A stretch of DNA of 11,898 nt, taken from the NCBI GenBank assembly GCA_030628785.1, contig DAOVQI010000053.1, positions 1-11,898 of the forward strand, in the 5' to 3' direction. Every line of letters begins with the position of its first letter. The stretch's first letter is position 1. Origin of the DNA: Bacteroidota bacterium (GTDB taxonomy: Bacteria; Bacteroidota; Bacteroidia; Bacteroidales; VadinHA17). Position numbers and translations under genes: made by a program. The notes under the pieces are model-generated. The model was not told the origin of the DNA. It ran no database searches and saw only the letters and a list, made by a program, of their open reading frames with translations. This document shows positions 6,627-11,898 of the stretch, one piece after another.

Positions 6627-6630
6627 AGTG

Positions 6631-6638
6631 CCAAGATA
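6631..6638 (-). promoter_or_regulatory. Candidate -7 box for mntA-hepT
   Basis: The minus strand reads TATCTTGG, one base off TAnnTTTG. It ends five bases before the mntA ATG, which would give a nearly leaderless transcript. A TTG lies 23 bases upstream, slightly farther than the usual 19-21. Moderate to low support. Confidence 0.3.
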
Positions 6639-6734
6639 CTACATTTTCTCTTAAATTCCACCAATCTATTTCTTTTAGTATTAGCCAATTAATTGCATTT
6701 TTTGCGTCTATTATGAAAACCAAAGATTTTAATT

Positions 6735-6742
6735 TACTTTTG
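6735..6742 (+). promoter_or_regulatory. Candidate -7 box for the glyS-glycosyltransferase unit
   Basis: TACTTTTG matches TAnnTTTG exactly, and transcription would start about 27 bases before the glyS ATG. The sequence 19 bases upstream (TTATG, 6711-6715) is only a poor -33 match. No T-box or other leader structure is seen in the 150-base gap between mntA and glyS. Confidence 0.45.
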
Positions 6743-6776
6743 TCGAATTATTCCAAAATACTTAATTACCGGCTTT

Positions 6777-8330
6777 ATGGCTCAGGAAGATGTTTTTAAA
6801 AAGTTAATTGCCCACTCGAAGGAATATGGATATATTTTTCCATCAAGTGAAATTTATGATGGATTGGGTGCAGTGTATGATTATGGTCAATATGGTGTTG
6901 AATTAAAAAATAATATTAAGAACTATTGGTGGGATTCGATGGTTTTACTCCATGAAAACATTGTCGGTCTTGATTCAGCAATATTTATGCACCCGAAAAT
7001 TTGGGAAGCTTCCGGCCATGTGGACGCCTTTAATGATCCGTTAATCGACAATAAAGACTCCAAGAAAAGATACAGGGCAGATATCCTGATTGAGGAATAC
7101 CTTCAGAAAATTGAAGCAAAAATCAACAAGGAAATAATAAAAGCCTCAAAAAGATTTGGAGATGTTTTTAACGAAAAGCAGTTCCGGGAAACCAATCCAC
7201 AGGTTAAACAAAACCAGGCAAAATTTAATACAATTCAACAACGGTATGTAGCAGCATTGGAAACTGATGATTTGAAAGAGATCCGCCAAATTATTTTGGA
7301 TTGTGAAATTGCTGATCCTGTATCCGGTTCGAGAAACTGGACTGATGTTCGTAAGTTTAACCTGATGTTTGAAACAAAATTCGGATCAGTTAGCGAAGAA
7401 GCTAATTCCATTTACCTTCGACCTGAAACCGCCCAGGGAATATTTGTAAACTTTCTGAATGTGCAGAAATCGGGCAGAATGAAAATACCTTTTGGTGTAG
7501 CCCAGACAGGAAAAGTTTTCAGGAATGAAATTATAGCACGGCAGTTCATTTTCAGGATGAGGGAATTTGAACAAATGGAAATGCAATTTTTTGTAAGGCC
7601 GGGAGATGAAATAAAGTGGTACGAATACTGGAAAGAAAAACGAATGAACTGGTTTAAGGCCTTTGGAATTGACGAAAATAAATTACGTTTCCACGAACAT
7701 GACAAGTTAGCACACTACGCGAATGCTGCAGTAGATATTGAATTTGACTTCCCTATCGGATTCAAGGAAATTGAGGGAATTCACTCCCGTACCGACTTTG
7801 ATTTGGCTCAACACCAGAAATTTTCTGGTAAAAAACTGCAGTATTTTGATACAGAAACAAAAGAAAGCTTTGTACCATTTGTGGTGGAAACATCCATAGG
7901 TCTTGACCGGACGTTTCTAATGATCCTTTCAAACGGTTATTCAGAAGAAAAAGCGCCGAACGCAGAAGGACAACTGGAAGACAGGGTGGTTTTGAAAATC
8001 CCCCCAGCCCTGGCGCCGGTTAAACTTGCTGTATTGCCCCTGGTAAGGAAGGATGGATTACCTGAAATTGCCAGGAAAATCATAAAAGAATTAAAATTTG
8101 ATTTCAATTGTCAATATGAGGAGAAGGATTCAATCGGCAGGCGATACAGGCGTCAGGATGCCATTGGAACTCCTTATTGTATTACCATTGATCATCAAAC
8201 TGTGAATGATAATACAGTAACCATCAGATACAGGGATTCGATGAAACAAGACCGCGTCAAGATTGAAAAACTGAGAGAAATACTTAGCGAGAAAGTTAAT
8301 ATGCGAAAGCTTCTGGAAAAAATCGATTAA
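6777..8330 (+). CDS. glyS: Glycyl-tRNA synthetase, alpha2 (single-chain) type, 517 aa
   Basis: Class II aminoacyl-tRNA synthetase that charges tRNA-Gly with glycine using ATP; cytosolic homodimer and presumably essential. Landmarks in order: GLGAVYDYGQYGVELKNNIK at 29-48 (motif 1 region), SGHVDAFNDPLID at 79-91, YLRPETAQGIFVNF at 213-226, GKVFRNEIIARQFIFRMREF at 245-264 (motif 2 with the ATP-binding arginine), and ETSIGLDRTFLMIL at 371-384 (motif 3). An HGTP anticodon-binding domain follows from about 412 (LAPVKLAVLPL through VTIRYRDS). Where some relatives carry a CxxC zinc pair after the DPLID block, this protein has NKDSKKRYRAD, as in other non-zinc members. Length is normal. It is transcribed away from mntA-hepT and followed after 22 bases by a glycosyltransferase gene, probably on the same message. 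Confidence 0.96.
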   Translation: MAQEDVFKKLIAHSKEYGYIFPSSEIYDGLGAVYDYGQYGVELKNNIKNYWWDSMVLLHENIVGLDSAIFMHPKIWEASGHVDAFNDPLIDNKDSKKRYRADILIEEYLQKIEAKINKEIIKASKRFGDVFNEKQFRETNPQVKQNQAKFNTIQQRYVAALETDDLKEIRQIILDCEIADPVSGSRNWTDVRKFNLMFETKFGSVSEEANSIYLRPETAQGIFVNFLNVQKSGRMKIPFGVAQTGKVFRNEIIARQFIFRMREFEQMEMQFFVRPGDEIKWYEYWKEKRMNWFKAFGIDENKLRFHEHDKLAHYANAAVDIEFDFPIGFKEIEGIHSRTDFDLAQHQKFSGKKLQYFDTETKESFVPFVVETSIGLDRTFLMILSNGYSEEKAPNAEGQLEDRVVLKIPPALAPVKLAVLPLVRKDGLPEIARKIIKELKFDFNCQYEEKDSIGRRYRRQDAIGTPYCITIDHQTVNDNTVTIRYRDSMKQDRVKIEKLREILSEKVNMRKLLEKID

Positions 8331-8352
8331 TTCAAAAATCCAATTCATTACT

Positions 8353-9663
8353 ATGTCCCTCAAACGGGTACTGATCATAACCTATTACTGGCCACCAAGT
8401 GGAGGTGCCGGAGTACAACGATGGTTGAAATTTGCAAAATATCTTCCTGAATTTGGTTGGGAACCTATAATTTTAACTGTAGATCCCGAAAAAGCATCCT
8501 TCCCCCAAATCGACTTGAGTCTTCAAAATGAAGTTCCTGTAAATTTAAAAGTATATAAAACCGTAACAACTGAAATATATAACCTCTATAAGAAATTATC
8601 ACCAGAGAAAAAAATACCTTTTGCCGGGTTCGTGAATGAAAATACTTCAGGAATATTTTCCAGTGTGTCCAGATTCATCCGGGGTAACTTCTTTATTCCC
8701 GATCCCAGGAAAGGGTGGAACAAATATGCCTATAAAAAAGCGAAAGAAATAATTAATGATTATCATATCACTACGGTAATTACATCAAGCCCGCCGCATT
8801 CTACCCAGTTAATTGGATTAAAATTAAAACAGAAACTCCATCTTAAATGGATTGCTGATCTCAGGGATCCCTGGACTGATATATATTACTATAAAGATAT
8901 TTTGCGTACAAAAATTGCAAAACGGATTGATAGTAAATACGAGAAAATGGTTTTAGAAATTGCTGACAGGATTATTGTGGTTAGCGATTCCATACAAGAA
9001 AGATTGAAGGCTAAATTAGATAAATTAGCAGTTGATAAGTTTACAATTATTCCAAATGGCTTTGATGAAGAAGATTTTTTACACAATTCAGTCCCATCTG
9101 AAAAACATTTTATTATTACCTACACAGGTACTTTATCCCGCATTTATCGCATTGATTCTTTACTTAGAGTCCTGAGGGAAATGTCCGGCCAATCAGACGT
9201 CCATATTAAACTGAGATTTATAGGGAAGGTATCTGATTACACTAAATCATTAATTACTGAAAAAGGTCTTGACGAAATTGTTGAGTATATTGATCATGTC
9301 GAACATGCTAAATCCATTGAATACTTATACCACAGTACTATTCTGTTACTTGTAATACCGGAAGTCACAGAAAACCGTGGAATATTAACAGGAAAATTAT
9401 TTGAATACCTGGCATCTCAGAAACCAATATTACTAATTGGACCAACTGATGGTGATGCCGCTACTGTTGTCAAAGAATGTGAAGCTGGTGAAGTGTTTGA
9501 TTACGATATGGAGACTGAAATGGAATATTATCTAAATAAATTAATACAACAATGGTTAAAAAATCCTAACCTTGACCTGAAAACCAAAAGGCATTTAGTG
9601 TATTCCCGGAAAAAACAGGCTGCTACTCTTGCCAATCTATTATTGGCTGTTAATTCCCATTAA
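8353..9663 (+). CDS. GT-B fold glycosyltransferase (GT4-like), 436 aa
   Basis: Probable cytosolic or membrane-associated retaining glycosyltransferase that adds a sugar from a nucleotide donor to a surface glycan. The N-terminal Rossmann domain begins RVLIITYYWPPSGGAGVQRW at 5-24, whose glycine-rich loop is typical of GT4 acceptor domains, followed by TSSPPHST at 144-151 and IADLRDPW at 167-174. The donor domain contains IPNGFDEEDF at 233-242, ITYTGTLSRIY at 255-265, RFIGKVSDY at 288-296 and the signature GILTGKLFEYLASQKPILLI at 343-362, where the E of KLFEYLA is the usual donor-contacting acid. There are no membrane spans. Sugar and acceptor cannot be told. The short gap to glyS suggests co-transcription, and it converges on the flippase gene, sharing the TTAA of both stops. 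Strings such as WPPSGGAGVQRW are familiar from polysaccharide clusters of Bacteroidota. Confidence 0.9.
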   Translation: MSLKRVLIITYYWPPSGGAGVQRWLKFAKYLPEFGWEPIILTVDPEKASFPQIDLSLQNEVPVNLKVYKTVTTEIYNLYKKLSPEKKIPFAGFVNENTSGIFSSVSRFIRGNFFIPDPRKGWNKYAYKKAKEIINDYHITTVITSSPPHSTQLIGLKLKQKLHLKWIADLRDPWTDIYYYKDILRTKIAKRIDSKYEKMVLEIADRIIVVSDSIQERLKAKLDKLAVDKFTIIPNGFDEEDFLHNSVPSEKHFIITYTGTLSRIYRIDSLLRVLREMSGQSDVHIKLRFIGKVSDYTKSLITEKGLDEIVEYIDHVEHAKSIEYLYHSTILLLVIPEVTENRGILTGKLFEYLASQKPILLIGPTDGDAATVVKECEAGEVFDYDMETEMEYYLNKLIQQWLKNPNLDLKTKRHLVYSRKKQAATLANLLLAVNSH

Positions 9664-11156
9664 AATTTCAGGCCTTTTATATTTTGCCTCCAATTCAGAG
9701 GATTCTTCCATTTGTACCACGCACCTTTTATCCTGTCTAATTCAATTTCCTCATAAAAATTCCAGAAATATAAAATAAACGGGAAGGATATTATCAAAAC
9801 AGTTTTAGTGATCAGTCTGAGATACAGAGGAAATGAATTAAATAATTTGGCGATCAGGCATAATGCGACTATTGTAATGATCATTTTGATGATCTTCCGT
9901 ATCTCAAATGGGATATGATATTGTTTTTGGGCAAATCTTAATATTGTTATGAAATATAATATTTGAGTAATAAGGATTGCTATTGAAGCTCCGTATGATT
10001 GCCAAAAATATACAAGTACCACGCACAATAGCACATTGAATGACATCATTGTAAAAACTACTGCAGCGATTGTTTTAGTTTTTTTCATCAGGTGCAGGCC
10101 GGTCATAGCGATATCTTTCATCATTCCAAAAAGTATTGCAAAGGAGAGTATCGGAATAATTTTATAGGCATTCCAGTAATCGGTTTTCTGGGATAAAACT
10201 TTAATCGCCTCCTTTCCAAAAATTGAAACCGCCAAAATCACAGGCAATACTACATATGTAGTGTATGTCAATATCTTGGAATAGAACCTCCTGTTATTGG
10301 GCTCATCCATCATCTTGAAGATTAAGGGTGAAACGGCCAGCATAACAGAATTAACAACAAAAACCTTTATTATATTGGCCACCTTGAAACCCAGTGTATA
10401 TATACCCACTTCAGACATGTTGGTCAGGAATCTCAATGTATAACGGTCTGTGATATTCAGTATTAATCCGGAAAGTGCCGATGCTACCAGCGGCAGACTA
10501 AATACAAGCATTTTTTTCAGGATGGACAGATCAAATCTGAATGTAATATTTTTTATTATGAATTGTGACAGGAATAGGAGATAGACAATATTCCCGATGA
10601 TCTGCGCCTCATAAATCCCTTCAACTTTTTTGCCCAGAAAAGCGATGAAGTAAACAGTCAAGGTAAGACTGAAGGCGAGTTTGATCAGGTTGGCAACGGA
10701 ATAAAGCAAAGATTTCTCCTGCAGTCTCATAAGTGTAGCCGGAATAACTGCAAGTGCCTCAAGACCGGCAGTGATCAGCATCAGTCGTATCAGGTAAGCG
10801 TATTTCACATCTTCGATCAGGAAATTGGCCAGGTCTTCAGAGACAAACCAAAGCCCTGCGATCATCATGAGGCTAGCTATTCCAATAGAAACCAGTATCG
10901 TAAAAAAGATTGACTTTTGGTTCCGAATATAGTTTTTATCCCAGTACCATCTGAAAAAAGCCGAGTAAAGACTAATCCCGAAAAGTACAATAAAAATCTG
11001 GGTAGTTATTTCCACCACTCCCAGGATACCGTATTCTGCGGTGGAAAAATTCTTGGTATAAAGAGGTATCAGGACAAAACCGACCAGTTTAGCCGAAATG
11101 TTACCCAAACCGTAGATCAGGGCATTTTTTACCGTCGATCGTATATTATCCAGCAT
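9660..11156 (-). CDS. Wzx-like polysaccharide flippase (MOP superfamily), 498 aa
   Basis: Polytopic inner-membrane protein predicted to flip lipid-linked oligosaccharide units to the periplasmic face for O-antigen, capsule or exopolysaccharide assembly. The sequence has roughly 12-14 hydrophobic helices, for example around 12-32, 44-66, 82-104, 118-140, 152-174, 184-203, 215-235, 255-277, 295-315, 332-352, 363-385, 388-408, 421-438 and 450-467. Family-like features are NALIYGLGNISAKLVGFVLI at 11-30 with PLYTKNFSTAEYG at 31-43, and ITDRYTLRFL at 235-244 followed by GIYTLGFKVANI at 251-262. The best match is the oligosaccharide flippase branch; drug-export MATE proteins lack this N-terminal pattern. 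The ATG lies 11 bases inside the end of the upstream gene, so the two are probably translationally coupled. Its stop overlaps that of the convergent glycosyltransferase. Confidence 0.9.
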   Translation of the reverse strand: MLDNIRSTVKNALIYGLGNISAKLVGFVLIPLYTKNFSTAEYGILGVVEITTQIFIVLFGISLYSAFFRWYWDKNYIRNQKSIFFTILVSIGIASLMMIAGLWFVSEDLANFLIEDVKYAYLIRLMLITAGLEALAVIPATLMRLQEKSLLYSVANLIKLAFSLTLTVYFIAFLGKKVEGIYEAQIIGNIVYLLFLSQFIIKNITFRFDLSILKKMLVFSLPLVASALSGLILNITDRYTLRFLTNMSEVGIYTLGFKVANIIKVFVVNSVMLAVSPLIFKMMDEPNNRRFYSKILTYTTYVVLPVILAVSIFGKEAIKVLSQKTDYWNAYKIIPILSFAILFGMMKDIAMTGLHLMKKTKTIAAVVFTMMSFNVLLCVVLVYFWQSYGASIAILITQILYFITILRFAQKQYHIPFEIRKIIKMIITIVALCLIAKLFNSFPLYLRLITKTVLIISFPFILYFWNFYEEIELDRIKGAWYKWKNPLNWRQNIKGLKF

Positions 11157-11898
11157 TTTTGCTTTTCACCAGTAAAAGATTTGTTAGAGCCAGCAGCATC
11201 CATGCCTGCCCCCACCTTAAATAAGCAATCTTTGACTTGAAAGGTATACCGATAAAACGACTTTTCAAAATGCCATAATAAAAGTATCCCGATTCATCCT
11301 GAAAATTCTCAATCGTCCATTTTGCAATACTTTCTGCATATTGAAGGGCTTCAGGGAATATTTCAGACAAAGTTGAAAAGCAAAGGATACCCTCGGAACA
11401 GGAATGAATATCAATTCTGTATTTACGATGGGGACGTAACCTGGGAATCTGATAATTTTCGAACAATTTTTCTGTGTAAAATCCATATCCTTTGCGCAGA
11501 CTTTCCAGTACATCCTTCCTCTCGGTTAACTTATAAATGGAGAACAACATCCGCAGGACAAAGCCTGTATGATAATTATCAATAAGATTTGCAGGTTTCT
11601 CAGGCGGACCATTATAGTCAAATGCACCGCTTTCCATCTGGCAGGAAATGGTGTAGTTTACGGCTTTGCGGGACAGTTCTATCCACTCCTTATTATTGGT
11701 TTCCAAACCAACTTTGAGTAGAAATTCAGCAATAAAAAGATTTAGGTTATGAATGATATTGACGAAAAGTGGTGTATATGAAAAACAAATTTTGTCCTCT
11801 TCAACGGTTTTAATTGGCAAAGATGCCAGAAACAGACCTGTTTTTTTGCAAACTTCAAGATACTTCTTGTCCCCGGTATGTTTATACCATCTCCAGAA
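11146..11898 (-). CDS. Helical-toroid-like protein of a polysaccharide region, C-terminal 250 residues, cut at window edge
   Basis: The frame is open to the right edge. Reading from base 11898, the partial protein begins FWRWYKHTGDKKYLEVCKKT and runs 250 residues to TAA at 11148-11146. A TTG at 11820 could be taken for a start, but it lies inside a continuing helical-repeat pattern and is not one. The sequence consists of repeating amphipathic helix pairs with a Y/WxxTGdkkyLe type repeat, as in alpha/alpha-toroid folds such as six-hairpin glycosidases, sugar epimerases and terpenoid-cyclase-like domains. Conserved-looking sites are DNYHTGFVLRML, DIHSCSEGILCFS, SGYFYYG and LRWGQAWMLLALTNLLL. 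I cannot name the activity; a carbohydrate-modifying role is inferred from the fold-like repeats and the coupled flippase. The N-terminus is outside the window. Confidence 0.8.
   Translation of the reverse strand, partial: FWRWYKHTGDKKYLEVCKKTGLFLASLPIKTVEEDKICFSYTPLFVNIIHNLNLFIAEFLLKVGLETNNKEWIELSRKAVNYTISCQMESGAFDYNGPPEKPANLIDNYHTGFVLRMLFSIYKLTERKDVLESLRKGYGFYTEKLFENYQIPRLRPHRKYRIDIHSCSEGILCFSTLSEIFPEALQYAESIAKWTIENFQDESGYFYYGILKSRFIGIPFKSKIAYLRWGQAWMLLALTNLLLVKSKNAG

Noticed and set aside
6686..6695. Palindrome CAATTAATTG between mntA and glyS
   Set aside because: Short, entirely typical of AT-rich spacer, and no second half-site or link to a promoter box.
1..11898. CRISPR array, tRNA/rRNA gene, retron or other known defence cassette
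   Set aside because: I saw no regularly spaced direct repeats, no tRNA-like cloverleaf or rRNA sequence, and no reverse transcriptase, Cas or transposase coding sequence.

Overview
The window looks like chromosomal DNA of a member of the Bacteroidota. Protein styles point there: a single-chain glycyl-tRNA synthetase with the ARQFIFRMREFEQMEMQF motif-2 region, and a small unnamed protein beginning MPYRRLPNTD, a type I recall from this phylum. Starts lack clear Shine-Dalgarno sequences, and several genes are preceded by boxes of the Bacteroidota TAnnTTTG (-7) type. The DNA is AT-rich. Assignment is by pattern recognition only, as no search was possible.

Layout, left to right: (1) 1-819, minus: N-terminal 273 residues of an Xaa-Pro aminopeptidase (M24B), cut by the window edge. 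(2) 820-1409: a 590-base non-coding stretch holding a 162-bp nested inverted repeat (846-1007) and the promoter of the next gene. (3) 1410-2141, plus: unassigned protein. (4) 2163-3095, minus, CPBP/CAAX membrane protease, divergent from (5) 3146-4132, plus, DusB-like tRNA-dihydrouridine synthase with a TTG start. (6) 4133-4256: convergent spacer with a 17-bp terminal inverted repeat. (7) 4257-5837, minus: L-aspartate oxidase NadB. (8) 6001-6626, minus: a two-gene MNT/HEPN (MntA-HepT type) toxin-antitoxin module with an ATGA overlap. (9) 6777-8330, plus: glycyl-tRNA synthetase, followed after 22 bases by a GT-B glycosyltransferase (8353-9663). (10) 9660 to the right edge, minus: a Wzx-like polysaccharide flippase and, overlapping it by 11 bases upstream, a helical-toroid-like protein cut by the window edge.

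Working together: the right third is the edge of a surface-polysaccharide region, with a glycosyltransferase, a lipid-linked glycan flippase and a probable carbohydrate-active or toroid protein. The glycosyltransferase and flippase operons converge and share the palindromic TTAA that contains both stop codons. The left two thirds are housekeeping genes (peptide turnover, tRNA modification, NAD synthesis, tRNA charging) interrupted by a toxin-antitoxin pair and two compact inverted-repeat elements. No large new defence or mobile system is visible. The most unusual material is the two palindromic elements, the tightly interlocked cpbp/dusB promoter region and the toxin-antitoxin pair wedged between nadB and glyS.
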